DNA of 64,000 nt from Clytia hemisphaerica (GCA_902728285.1 CACVBU010000953.1:434001-498000), one strand, 5' to 3'; shown: positions 1 through 11,196, counted from the stretch's first letter. Numbers and translations: made by a program. Notes: generated by a model not told the origin, from the sequence alone.

Positions 1-113
1 TAAAATATGGCCTGGTACTTCATTAAAGTTTGGTTAGTGCTTGATTAAGTTCTGATAAAATCCTTTACATTTTATAGGGGAACTATTACAATCCTTGAAA
101 ATTCCATGCTTAC

Positions 114-1476
114 ATGAGATAGAATGATTTCCCATCTGCAGAAACTTTCTCCATCTCTTCATTGACAGTTGCAATAAGTAGTTGAAAGAATTCATAAGCA
201 TCGTGCTGCTGGTTAGAAATCACCCATCCATGCGATGCAAGGGAAAGCATTAGATCCAAAGCAGAATAGACATCTTCATTACCACACTGATTTGATAAAA
301 CTGAAGACAAAAATAAAGAAATAATTGATTTTAATAAAGCATAGCTATGTGACTCTCCAAGCAACAAGCAAGTTAAAGTACCTGGAATTCTTTCAAAGGC
401 AGGTAAATTATAGATATTCATTTCAAGCTAAACCATCTTTACCTTTTATCAGTATATCAAGACTTGGTGCTGTAGTTAGACTAACAGAAGATTCCTTGTA
501 CTCTATATCGTATATCCATTTTCTTGCAGAGGATGAACTTGAAATCGCCTGCAAGGAGAATTTAAACAAACTTACTAGAAGGCTCTTTTTAAAGCCCTTA
601 AAGAATGTTCCGAGTTTCAGTCAGTGCATTTGAAAAGCTTAACTAAATTGATGTTACTTTATTTCTTCAAGTGTACATTATTTCACAAAAGTGTAATTTT
701 TCCTTGTGTTTTTGTTACCACTGCCGAGAAAAATTTCCTTGTAGATCACTGGGTTAAGGGTTGATAGGTGTATTGATTGGGGAGTTTACCTTGCCTTATA
801 TTAATGTTTATTTTGCAATAATGTTTACCTGAAGCACTGAGTTTATAAAGCAAGTATTGCCTTCATTGAATAGACCAGGAGGTAAGCCTGTAATGAAAAA
901 TTTAAGAATACTATCGACAAAAGTTAAGCTAAAGTCAACCTATTAGGTAATCCAACCAGGTCCAACACCATCAATAAATTTCTCAAAGTTTTAATGGTTT
1001 ATTAAGAAGATAGAGGATTCAATTGAAAAAAAGTTAAAACCTCAGAAAACCTGATCCTCTGGGAAGCATCACTCATGTTGTAAGAATACCCAAAGAAATT
1101 GAGGATAGTGATATTTTACCTTATAATATTTTTTGAAAAGTTTTAAAAAGATTTATTTTTGACTCCGTTTCCTCACCCTTTTGGTGACACTGACAAGATA
1201 GACACAAAGAAAGTCAGTTTTCTTACCTTTTTTTCTTCTTTTGCTGACTGCTTCAATTTGATCTTGGTTTTGTTCAATATTAGTGTTGGACGATTTCACA
1301 TAAAAGCGGTAAGCCAATGCTAATGTTCCAGAAGACAAAAGCCATACAACACATTTAGAAAAAGTTGACGATCCATCCCAAGCCAATAAAAGTTTATACT
1401 TGTACCAAAGAAATTTATAATAAGCAAAGTGAAGATTTATTTTGAAAAAGTCCATGTTCTTAAATAATGTATACAT
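114..1476 (-). CDS. USP30: USP30-like mitochondrial deubiquitinase, 5' exons (partial)
   Basis: Seen: three in-frame exons on the minus strand, 1476-1227, 887-829 and 427-114, all with GT/AG borders (phases 1, 0 and an open 3' end at gtaagc). They give about 207 aa. Residues ~45-62 are a hydrophobic helix, followed by a basic stretch (SKRRKKG), then the cysteine box GNTCFINSVLQ with the candidate nucleophile Cys96, then QQHDAYEFFQLL of the USP fold. Family: USP30 is the deubiquitinase anchored in the outer mitochondrial membrane by an N-terminal helix; it opposes Parkin-dependent mitophagy. The order membrane helix, basic linker, G-L-x-N-x-G-N-T-C-F is the USP30 arrangement. The His and Asp/Asn boxes lie beyond the window start. 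The first ATG overlaps the SMIM8 stop; an internal ATG at 1455 would remove 7 residues. Not another USP, because of the helix directly before the Cys box. Confidence 0.85.
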
Positions 1477-1742
1477 TAATCCCACTTTGTGGAATTAGAT
1501 ATTTTTCCTGTATGAGCTGAAAATGTTTTCTTTTCTTTTTTCGACTTCTTTGGGTCAGCAGTGGCAATCATATACACAATATACATAACACATCCTGCAA
1601 GAGCTGCAACACCAAAGTTCATAACATTTCGATTAGGTTTGATATAAAGCTCAGGATTAATAAGGCGTGAAGCTACAGTTGATTCTATTTTCTTTGAAGG
1701 TTCTTGCTTGACTGATGACCTTAGTATGGAGAATAATTTCAT
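1476..1742 (-). CDS. SMIM8: SMIM8-like small single-pass membrane protein
   Basis: Seen: an 88-aa frame. It has a basic/polar N-terminus, the motif NPELYIKPN at residues 29-37, a membrane helix at about 43-61, a lysine-rich tail and the terminal residues STKWD. Family: the NPEL(F/Y)IKPN block before the helix and the -SKWD end are hallmarks of SMIM8 (human C6orf162), a conserved ~97-aa membrane protein of unknown role. Start: the ATG at 1742 follows a likely acceptor (tttag, about 1756). An upstream exon ending ATGGAC|gtaagt near 1824 could add M-D in frame if the acceptor directly before 1742 is used. The stop TAA overlaps the USP30 ATG, so the two may share a transcript. Confidence 0.85.
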   Translation of the reverse strand: MKLFSILRSSVKQEPSKKIESTVASRLINPELYIKPNRNVMNFGVAALAGCVMYIVYMIATADPKKSKKEKKTFSAHTGKISNSTKWD

Positions 1743-2945
1743 CTTTTTAAAACCTAAATACACAGATTTAATCAAAATTAAGTGATTTGTGGTGTAGTTT
1801 ATGTTATCAGAAAATTAACCCTACTTACGTCCATTCCTTCAAAACAATACAGAATTTTAAAGAATCGACTTTTTGACATTTCAAAAGTCAATAGAGCTTT
1901 TCGCCTTTCCATCCGCCATCTTAATTGTATGCAAAAATGCAGGAACCAAAAAGTCGTGGTTGGATTTAGTTGGAAAATATGCAAAACATTAGCAAGTTTA
2001 CACAAAGATTAAAAGACAACAAAACATCTTATGAAGAAATAAATCATTAGAACAATAAAAGATGAAATTTCTTAATCCAAAAAGAAATATTTACAGAACA
2101 ACAAAAGCCTTTCAGAAATTTGTTCTTAAAGACATAGCATATTCTGTTTTCATGTCATTAAAGAATTCCACGAAGACAGAAGTACACACATCAAACTTTT
2201 AAAACACGCAAACTGAAAGCAGTAATTCTATGCCGTCAAACATTCTTTCCTGTGCAAGAAAATATTAAAACCCCCATTTGATAAACAAGATCAAGCCCAA
2301 CACCTTAGTAAAAGCCGCTGTAAATCAGGGCTTTCAGATCAATGATTTGATTTGATCATTTGATGATTCTATTCCCAGGAGAATAATTTAGCGTCAGCCA
2401 AATAAGGATTATATTTGTACCTTCGCTGGTGATTTTTCAGCTTAAGATTATGTCTAATGTTATGGTTTTTTGAAGTGCTTGTTCTAAGATATGAGCAAAT
2501 ATTATTATTTTTATTTTTCAAAAGAAGCAAATTTAGTTGTTTTGGAGAACGCAATGGCATATTAAATAACTAATTACTCCACAACAGTTAACTAGAGACA
2601 AGATAATTTATCACGTTTTTATTGGCTGAGGGAAAGTAATGTATGTGGAGTAATTTGTTATTCAATAGGCCGTCGTGTTCTCCAAAACAACTATTATGCT
2701 TGTGAGTTTTATATTGATGCTTTCTTTTTGCGTAGGTTTTGCATATTTTCAATGCAATCTCACCACAGCAATTCCGCTACCATAATTTTTGCATACAATT
2801 CAATGTGGCGGATGGAAAGGCGAAAAGGTCTATTTCAATCAACTTTTTTTATCATCATGCAAGCAATCATAATTAACTTTTGTTGACATTTTTTAACTGC
2901 CATCAGATGTTTCAACTTTTTAATATACCTTCTTCCATCAATTGA
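1743..2945. other. Gene-free upstream region with two inverted repeats
   Basis: No coding potential seen. Two imperfect inverted repeats are present. The first pairs 1879-1939 with about 2787-2865 and shares the core CGCCTTTCCATCCGCCA; its left arm overlaps the likely SMIM8 5' exon and promoter. The second is an internal hairpin at about 2527-2695 with arms around TTTTGGAGAAC and GTTCTCCAAAA. Both look like remains of small inverted-repeat elements. Confidence 0.6.
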
Positions 2946-2948
2946 ATG

Positions 2949-3809
2949 ACTAAATAAATAATAAACATACTTTGCTAAGATACTCAATAAAATACACATT
3001 AGTGTGGTGTGGTGGTGGACCTAGATTGAATGATGATGAAAATAATGATGGTGGTAAACCAAAACAAGGGCAGGCTGGAAAGGCAAAATTTATAAAGTGC
3101 CAAAAAGTATCCCTCAGCCACACCGGAAACCTTTTGTCCGGTGTTAGTCTGGTGTTAATTTTTCAAACTTCTAGACACCGGACACGTGTGTTTCAAAAAT
3201 AATTGAAGAGATTGGGATTGTCCGGTGTTAAAAAGTATATCCTTTACGGTGTTTGTAAAGTCCGGTGCGTCGACAGGGTCGTGATGGTCTTGGGAAAAAC
3301 ATGCTATTTGACCTTTAGCTAAATTAAAAATGGTAAAAGGCAATAAACTTCAAAATTTAAAAAAATGTGCACGTATTAAATGATAAAAAATGAGCTGGTT
3401 TAAAAAAATACTGTTTGATGGTTCGATTAATAAATCTGAGTGACTACTACCACTACTACTACTTCATCATCATTCAATCTAGGTCCACCACCACACTAAT
3501 GTGTATTTTGTTGAGTGTCTTAAGGGCTACTTAGACTACACAATATATTGACGAACAATATTTGACAATATCGTTTTCGGACCGTAATGTACGATGTAAA
3601 GGTCAGGTGCTCTATTATGAAAAGGAATTTTCCTTCTGTAAACAATCCCCCTATATTGTTGGAAAATTGCAAATCGAGCTGACAATATATTGCAGACACC
3701 TTTCAATATATTGTCTGCACTCTAGCAATATTTCATCAATATATTGACTGACAATATATTGTGTAGTGTATGTAGCCCTTTAGCAAAGTATGTTTATTAT
3801 TTATTTAGT
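2949..3809. mobile_element. Foldback-type inverted-repeat element with a nested MITE
   Basis: The left arm (2949-3040) is matched in inverted orientation by 3458-3520 plus 3783-3809. The right arm is interrupted by a 257-bp MITE; removing it rejoins ...GAGTGTC-TTA-GCAAAG..., which matches the left arm. Arm cores include AATAATAAACATACTTTG and GGACCTAGATTGAATG. No gene inside. Confidence 0.75.
3523..3779. mobile_element. 257-bp MITE with TTA target duplication
   Basis: The ends are inverted repeats starting AGGGCTAC and sharing CTACACAATATATTG. A TTA duplication flanks it (3520-3522 and 3780-3782). The 3-bp TWA-type duplication suggests a PIF/Harbinger-mobilised MITE. It interrupts the right arm of the element at 2949-3809. 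Confidence 0.75.
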
Positions 3810-3912
3810 GACTACTACCAGCTACTACCACGGCAGATTATTTTTGAACTGCTGTGCACGTATCCACATCTATATAGACACAAATTTTATTAAATTACGG
3901 TTGAGTAGCAGT

Positions 3913-3995
3913 GTTGATGGCGCAGGGGATAAAGAGTTAGCGTATAAGCCTATTATGTTTTTACAGGTACGAGTTCGAACCCCAGGAAAGTCATA
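3913..3995 (+). repeat. tRNA-derived sequence (SINE head or tRNA pseudogene)
   Basis: An A-box-like TGGCGCAGGGGATAAAG and a B-box-like GAGTTCGAACCCC lie about 55 bases apart, as in a tRNA gene. The outer ends do not pair as an acceptor stem, so a working tRNA is unlikely. Confidence 0.5.
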
Positions 3996-5454
3996 AGTTT
4001 TCAAAAAGCTGGAGAGAGATGTTAGCACAATGCTTTCCATTTTCGCATTTTCAGTTCTACCAGCAGACAACAAAAATGACAATAAAAAAACAGAAAATGA
4101 GTTTTAGAAATGGGTCAGAAACCAAATGCAAAGATGCCGGTAGGCAGTAAGATACAAGAACCTGATCGACACAGCACAGTCAGCCAAATAACATTAAAAA
4201 AACTAAAGAAAACTTTCCTTTTACTTTAGATGAAGACAAAGACAGATCTTTCTAAAGAAGAATGTCCAAAAATGTCGTGGTAGTAGTCACTCAGATTTAT
4301 TAATCGAACCAATGCAATCAAACAGTATTTTTTTTAAACCAGCACATTTTTTATCATTGTGCACATATTTTTCATTTTAAAGTTTATTGCCTTTTGCCAT
4401 TTTTAATTTATAGCTAAAGCTAAAGGTCAAATATAGCATGTTTTTCCCAAGACCATCACGACCCATGTGCGCTTGCGTAGGGTAAAATGGCGAAATGCGA
4501 AAATCAATTTTGGCAAAATCTTTTTGAAAAATGACCCTACAAGATTGGTCGTGGCTTCTTCCCAAAGACGAAAGACAGATCTGGACTTATTTCGTACTTT
4601 CCAGTCTCTTGTTCATAGTTTTTCTGACTTTCTGGTTCTTTGTGAGTTTTTTTCTATGTTTCTAACTTACTGACACTACTGGGTCAGAAACCGTTCGATT
4701 CGGACACACGAATGCTTTTCCATGCGCGACGAACGGGTCACCTGTTCGTGACGTGACGAATGCTTATGATTTTTTTTAATAAAAGCGTTCGTCACGAACG
4801 GGAAACCGTTTGTGACGAACGGTTTTTAAAGAAAACCGTTCGTGAAGAACGCTTTAAAAACTTCAAGATATAAAACCATACGCGAAGAATGCTTTTCCGT
4901 TTACCGCGAATGCTTTTGATTAATCGTTTAAAATCGTTCGTCACAAACGGTTGTAAGTTTTTAAAAATGTGTGCTGAATGGCTCTTCTTAACAATTGTCA
5001 AAATTGTCATCCTTAAAGGTATTCTATGGGAATAAAAGGAGCTTATTTTAGGCAGTCTTTATGCTGAGCCAGATAAATCAAAGCTACTTTTTTACGCAAT
5101 GATATCCTGTAAACAAGTGAAAGATCAAAAGTTGTTTCGAGATGTGACCTCGCACTCTTTTGCTTTTGTAAACAAAAAAAACAAAGTTGATTTCGAGCAA
5201 ATTTACAATTGAATGTTTTGATTATACATAAGATAGAAAACGTTCTATTTATTATAAACATAAAAAGATTCGAAAGAGTATCAGTAAAATTCTGAGGAAT
5301 GAGGAATGTTTTTTATTCGATGTATTTTCATTTGGATTTTCAAATCCTTTTTCTAATCTTGTCGCACTTGTTTTTACTACATCCGCATCATCAGACCTTT
5401 CAATCAAAACAAAACCTTTAACAGAGGTTTTCCTCACATTGACTGTTTTTAAAG

Positions 5455-5810
5455 TTTAATGATGATAAAAATAATTTGATTTTTCTTTGACTTTAAACGG
5501 AGTCACTGAGACGGGTGTATAAGGAAAGTTTAATAATAATTAAAATCATTTGATTATTCTTTGACTTCAGTCGGAGTCACTGAGACAGGGGTGTATAAGA
5601 AAAGTTTAATAATAATTAAAATCATTTGATTATTCTTTGACTTCAGTCGGAGTCACTGAGACAGGGGTGTATAAGGAAAGTTTAATCTACTAAGGATGAA
5701 AATCATTTCATTTTATTTTGACTTCAAACGGGGTCACTGAGACATGGTGTAAAGAAAGTTTATTTGATACTGATGAAAATCATTTGATATTTCTTTGACT
5801 TTTTACATTA
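5455..5810. repeat. Tandem repeat, about 75-80 bp unit, 4-5 copies
   Basis: Each unit contains TTTGACTTyAnnCGGAGTCA, then CTGAGACnGGGTGTATAAG and GAAAGTTTAATAATAA. The two central copies are nearly identical and the outer ones diverged. It sits inside the CACTA element. No frame runs through it. Confidence 0.8.
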
Positions 5811-7100
5811 TTTGATCGGGTTCTTCGATTTGGGAGGGCTTGGCTTTTAGGCATAATTTCAGCCATGTTGTAGGCTGCACACATCCCTTCTGATATGAGT
5901 TGTTATAGGAGATGCTGTATCGACTAGAATGTCGGTGAACAACCCTTGTCGAGGTACAAGGTAAGAAAAAAGAGCTAATCCTCTATGGAAATTCACTTTA
6001 TAGCATATTTCATTTCATCAAGGATTTCATTGATACTTACCATGTCATTTCTGCTCTCTGTGAAGAAAAGGAAGACAACGCAGTGTCATTTTATCAAGAT
6101 CAAAAAGACCGCCATTCTTTGGCAACATTTTCTCTCCTTTTTTGCAACATTTAAAAGAAAAAGAAGACATTCCAATGCTTATTACGTGATAGAAATCTCC
6201 CACGCTCTAAGAAAAGCTCTGATTTTCATTTTTACAATGTATATAACCTTTTTCTTAAAATCAAAGAAGGACGGAAGTAGAAAAACGTGCAAGTTTTCGT
6301 ATTAAACGCTAGTGACGAACGCTACCTTCTTAAAACGCTCGTTGCATAAACGAGTCGAATTCTACGTTTATAACGAACGCTTTGGAAAAGAAAGTCGCTC
6401 GAAAAGCATTAGTAATAGTCATTGCATTGTTTTTCTAAAGATTTTCGTGTTCGAATGTTTTTGAATATGTACAAATTAAAACATTCGAAACTAGAGAACG
6501 TAAATTTAGAACGGATTGAAGAGCATAGTCCAGAACGATTATAAAGAGAAAAGGTGCTAAAGGGTCTCCTTGAAGAACGTCTGCGTAATCTAGATCAGGC
6601 AGTCGTTCAGGGGGATGTCTCCTACTTCGACGACGTTTTAGAGTGAGACCATGGTCACTGGTGATTGAGGATTGAAGAGCGTAGTTAGAGGTTGACGGAG
6701 AAGGGCACCGAACACTGTTTCAAATATCACTTTTATCAAATCGCTTTCTTCGTAACTTTTCAGAGTGTTTTCAAAGATCACTTTTATCACTTTAGGTTAT
6801 TCCTATACAGGTGTTCTCTAAAAGATCGTTCGTGGTGTGACAGGGGTATCTTCAAAGTTTTTCTTTTAACTACTTAAATATTCGTGTTTTGACTTCTAGA
6901 CGGAAGGAAGATTTGATTTGGACTTGAAAAGAAAAGTTACAAATAATTTTTACCTAAAGTTTCCTTATACCTTATCGACCCCGAACAGATTTTTAAAGCA
7001 ATTTTGCTGCAAATTTTTAATGACTTTTATTTCAATTTTGACCTCTTCTATAAAGTTATCCTTTTGAAAAAAACATTAATGAAAGAAGTAACTCAATAAG

Positions 7101-7377
7101 TACTCTCGGGTACCTAATAGCCGTCCCCCCCCGCTAATTAATTTTTCGAAAATTTTCCACCCAGGACATTCTTATTCCAACCCCCCCGCTAATTAATTTT
7201 TGGGAAAATGTTTTTGAAAGTTCCCTTTTTTGTCTTAATTCTGCTGTATTAGCCTCCTTTTCAAACATTTTCCACCCAGGACATTTTTATTCCAACCCCC
7301 CCGCTTATTAAATTTTGAGATTTTTTCCAACCCCCCTGCTTATTCCAACCCCCCCGGCTATTAGGTACCCGAGAGTA
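7101..7377. mobile_element. 277-bp C-rich MITE with TA ends
   Basis: Inverted ends TACTCTCGGGTACCTAATAG, with TA as probable target duplication. The interior has runs of C and the sequence TTATTCCAACCCCCC. It is nested in the CACTA element. A second copy, opened by another insertion, is at 12784-14632. Confidence 0.8.
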
Positions 7378-7881
7378 AATTCATACCCCGTTCCATAAAT
7401 CCAAGTACATGCTAAGTAAATTTTCCCATTAAAATCCATTCATTGCGTTTGTGACGAACGGTTTTTGGAATAATTCTTTAAAAGCATTCACGACAAACGG
7501 AAAAGCACTCTTCGCGTACGGTTTCATTTCTCAAATTTTTGTAAGCGTTCTTCACGAACGCTTTTCTTTTTAAGCCGTTCGTCACAAACGGGTTAAAAAG
7601 CAAAAGCGTTCGTCGCGAACGGTCGCAATCAAACTTTTTTGTAGGGCGTTCGCGAAGGATGCAAAAGCATTCATTGCGAACGGTTAACCCGTTCGTCAAA
7701 AAAGGAAAAGCGTTCGTGTGTCCGAATTGAACGGTTTCTGACCCAGTAGTGTGAATGACTTACCGACAGATCACCACCCTACCAGGTCGCTTGCAGGTCC
7801 TGACACTATTCCCGCATACCGGATCTGAAAAATACATACATGTCTTTTGTCTTTATGAAGAAGCCTTCACCTACAAGATTT

Positions 7882-8183
7882 GACTATATCTTTTTATTCC
7901 ATGAAGCAATTACTTTCAAATAAAAAAGATATTGACAATGAATGGGTAAGCTTTCTAGAAATCCAAATATATATAAATTCCATAGCTTTTACCAAAAAAT
8001 AGCACTTTAGGATCAGAAACAGTCAAAAACCAGCTTTTTCCAATTTTCATCGAGATACAGGAATTAATTCCTTGTTTGTTTTGATCTGAAATTTTCAGTA
8101 GGGGTGGCCAACATGGTTCCCTCGCTCATATCAAGGCAGCCCGGGACAACAGTAAGAGAATTAAAGTTTCTAAGTAAAATCTT
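7882..8183. other. No feature recognised
   Basis: Unique-looking AT-rich sequence between two elements. No coding potential, RNA gene or repeat was recognised. Confidence 0.5.
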
Positions 8184-9682
8184 AATTGTGACTCCCCAAG
8201 CGATTTGAAGTACACAAAAGTCCGATCGGCTAAAGTGGGTAAAAGACCGGTCTCATAGCGGGCGAAGTGAAATTTCAAGCGGCCTAACATTTTAGAAGAT
8301 CGGCCATGAAGCGGCCAATGGAATTTTTCCAAGAACGGCCTCAAGGCCTCTATTAGAGGCTTTTTCTTGATCGAGAGACCGACCAAGCGGCCAGCGGCCT
8401 ATTTAGCGGCCAGCTTTCTTTAGGGATCTTCTCAAAGGTATAATCGATTTTTGTTTATGAAGTTTTATTAATGACTGGACTATTTATTCTCCTATATTCA
8501 ATTATTTTTAATCTCCCATATTCGATTAATTAATCCTTGTTGTATTCGATTAATTAATCCTTTTTCGCTTATATCTAAGGGATCTTCTCAAAAATATAAC
8601 CGAATTTCGGTAAAATAGTTTCGGTTAAATTTGGCTGTTTAACCGAATCGCTTCGGTAAAAAGTTAAACTAATTCGGTAAAAGTAATTATTGAATTTGGC
8701 TTAAGCTTGTGGAATTCGGTTAAAGTTTTACCGAATTTCGGCTATAAAGAATTTTACACTGTCTAGAATAATAATAGAGAATTCCACTGACTGAGACGGG
8801 GATATTAACAAAAGGATCGTTCGTGGTGAGACAGGGTTGTCTTGAAAATTGTTCTTTTAACTACTTACATATTCTGAATTTGTTTATCTAGTATTTTTGA
8901 ATAGCGAAATACTTTGCTCTCTTACATTTCTTTTCAAATCATAACAACGAACGAAGCAGAGTGCAGACTTTTACTAAATGTTTGTTTACATTGAGCTCCC
9001 TCTGCGTGATTTCCTTCCTGTTATCACGTGAACTTTTACCAAAAATAGTGATGAAATACACTCCTTCTGAGTGTGTCTCTTTCTTTTCACGTGATTTTCA
9101 CTTTTTCTCTCTCGCATTCTAAAAGTTGCATCAAGCATTCGAAACATCACAGATCAGGAGCTTGTGACAAATCAGGAGCTTGTGACAAATCAGGAGCTTA
9201 TAAGAAAGCAAAGCCTGCAAGATGCCCTTTTGGAAGCTTTCCCCTTTCTCTACTGGGGAAGCAATCATTTCATTTTATTTTACAACATTTGATGGCTTCT
9301 TAGGTCCTTCTTTATTTCGAGCGCCCTCCCTTTTATCTTTTTTTTTGTTTTGCCCTTTTTATTTTCTGAAAAAATCTTTCTTTGTTCCAAATGTACTTGA
9401 AAATGTAAGTAAATTAAAAAACAAAGCTAAGGGCCGCTCATGGCCGCTAATGGCCGCTAATGACCGCTTAGGGCCGCTATGTCCGATAAGGGCCGTTGTT
9501 AGCGGCTTAAAACTTACTATGTGGCCGCTTCACTGTGTTTTAATAAGCGGCCTCGCATCGGCCTTCTTCAATATCCAAGCGGCCCAAAAGGTAAAAAGAC
9601 CGGCCGAGTAGAGGCCAAAGAAGAACGGTCTTTTTACCGATCGGACTTTTATGTACTTCAAATCGCTTGGGGAGTCACAATT
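8184..9682. mobile_element. 1.5-kb inverted-repeat element with GCGGCC-type subterminal repeats
   Basis: Left end AATTGTGACTCCCCAAGCG and the inverted right end match over about 60 bp (through AGTCCGATCGG and AAAGACCG). Both subterminal regions are packed with short units such as AGCGGCC and GGCCGCTAATG. The middle (about 8600-8750) repeats ACCGAATTTCGG. The short frames at 9073-9611 look accidental. Confidence 0.65.
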
Positions 9683-10038
9683 ATCACCCAAAAAGTGCCT
9701 TTTTTTGTCAATTTCTTTTAAATAGATAGTCCTAGCCTTATCCCTCCTTCAGTAAAGCTTCCTATACCTTTTGAGCCTGAACCTTTCATGTCAAAAAAGT
9801 CCCGAAAACACTGAAAACACTTTGTCCGAAACACTTTTTCTGAACCTTTCATGCTTTTTTGGGGTGTTTTTGGCAAAAATCATTTCCCAGAAACACCTTA
9901 CCTCTTGAGGTGGTGTGTTTTCAGCATTTCCTGTGTTCCTGGGATTTTCATAAATCAACTCTCAATTTTCTCCATAAAATCCAAGCCAAAATGCATTACC
10001 TGAAACACCGGCAAGTTTCTGAACCATTCAGTGTTTCT

Positions 10039-10480
10039 CTGGGCCCAGTTGTTCAAAAGTGGATTAGTGGCCGATTAGCTTAATTTTCGATTAAATCTCG
10101 ATTAGCCTCGATTAACGCAGAACCGTCAGTTGTTCGAAAAAAATTAGGCTTAAATCTGGATTAAATCCTGATTAAATTGGCCGATTTTAATCTTGCTCTG
10201 ACCTAGGATTAACGAGGATTAAGAGACTTTTTCCTACAAAAAAAGTTAAGTCGCTGCATTAAAGTGAGAAATTTGAACAAAAAAAGATTTTCAAATGTTT
10301 TGAAAACATTCGAAAAGTGACGTCAAGATTAAGACTTTTGAAAACACAGGCAAAATGTCCACGATTAGTTAATCAGACGTTCGAACAACGGTAAATCTCA
10401 GGGATTAACTAATCGAAATCTAATCGCGATTACCGGTAATCGGGACTTAATCTAATCAACTTTTGAACAACCGGGCCCTG
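10039..10480. mobile_element. hAT-like MITE
   Basis: Inverted ends C(T/A)GGGCCC(A/G)GTTGTTCAAAAGT, with GATTAG next. The flanks GTGTTTCT and GTGTTCAA match at 6 of 8 bases, which suggests an old 8-bp duplication. GGGCCCGGTTG ends are common in animal hAT-type MITEs. Confidence 0.65.
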
Positions 10481-10661
10481 GTGTTCAAGGTGGTTTTTCA
10501 AGACGATTTTGAAGCTCTTGCAGTGTCCTGTCAGAACCAATCAGATAAAAATCGGGTTTAAAATTGGGTTAGAAATTCTGGAAAATTAGCCAGTCGGGAC
10601 TTTTTTTAACAGTCGGCTTCAACAGGACATTCGGTGTTTCTAAAAACTTTTAAAACTGAAA

Positions 10662-11196
10662 GGGGCCATTCAAAAAGTACGTTCGTCGCCGAGGGGGGGA
10701 GGGGGTCAGCAAAAAAACGAACGAGGGGGGGGGGGTCAAGTCGATCTGTGTACGTTCGCTTTTGCGGGGGAGGGGGGTGCTTGTCACAAGCGTGACTTTT
10801 AACTTAGTCTTAATCTTTTTCTACCTATCTCCTAATTACATTTTTTCTTTGAATCGATAACCGAAGATAATTGTTAATCCCCTAAACAATTTGTGTATGT
10901 TATAATTGTTTAGCAATTATTAGATAATTAGAGAGCAAAAACTTAAGGTGCGATAAGATTAACGAATAACGCTAAAATCATATTCTTTGAACTTGCCTTG
11001 TCTAAATTCTCCAATTATCTTCAAAGGAAAAAGTAATTTTTTTTGAAATCGAAAAATCGGGGGGGGGGGGTAAAAATTTTGAGATAAAAACAAACGTACA
11101 AAGGGGGGGGGGGTACTTCAAAACGAATGCTGACGAACAAGGGGGGAGGGGGGGTCTGAAAATAGGGAAATTTGGACGAACTTTTTGAATGGCCCC
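10662..11196. mobile_element. GGGGCCATTC MITE with long G runs
   Basis: Inverted ends GGGGCCATTCAAAAAGT, then ACGTTCGTC on the left and TCGTCC on the right. Inside are several runs of 8-11 G (10690-10780 and 11058-11155), which could form G-quadruplexes on the plus strand. Confidence 0.7.

Larger units (their letters stand above)
3276..4465. repeat. Inverted repeat pair overlapping the previous element
   Basis: 3276-3450 recurs in inverted orientation at about 4262-4465 (shared cores TTCCCAAGACCATCACG and CAGATTTATTAATCGAACC). The arms interleave with the 2949-3809 palindrome, so one element was probably inserted into or fused with another. Confidence 0.65.
4674..7751. mobile_element. Non-autonomous CACTA (EnSpm) transposon
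   Basis: It starts CACTACTGGGTCAGAAACC, ends with the reverse complement, and is flanked by a 3-bp TGA duplication. The related copy at about 48775 has the uninterrupted sequence TTACTGAATGACTT and serves as an empty site. Both ends (4690-4960 and 7440-7740) hold dense short repeats around CGTTCGTCACGAACGG in both orientations, the subterminal arrays known from CACTA elements. No transposase frame is visible; the interior has a 75-80 bp tandem repeat and a nested MITE. Confidence 0.85.
4547..7871. mobile_element. Mutator-like MITE (9-bp TSD), carrier of a CACTA element
   Basis: Ends are inverted repeats (GGTCGTGGCTTCTTC on the left, GGTGAAGGCTTCTTC when the right end is reversed), followed by AAAGACnAAAGACA on both sides. 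A perfect 9-bp duplication TACAAGATT flanks it (4538-4546 and 7872-7880), a size typical of Mutator-like elements. Its own sequence is only 4547-4673 and 7752-7871; the middle is a later insertion. A second copy lies at 48654-50282. Confidence 0.8.

Noticed and set aside
3913..3995. A functional tRNA gene
   Set aside because: A- and B-box-like words are present but no acceptor stem or convincing cloverleaf; the same goes for 49917-50000 on the minus strand.
5985..6305. A coding exon inside the CACTA element
   Set aside because: The frame is Ser/Phe/Lys-rich with low complexity and no transposase motif; the element looks non-autonomous.
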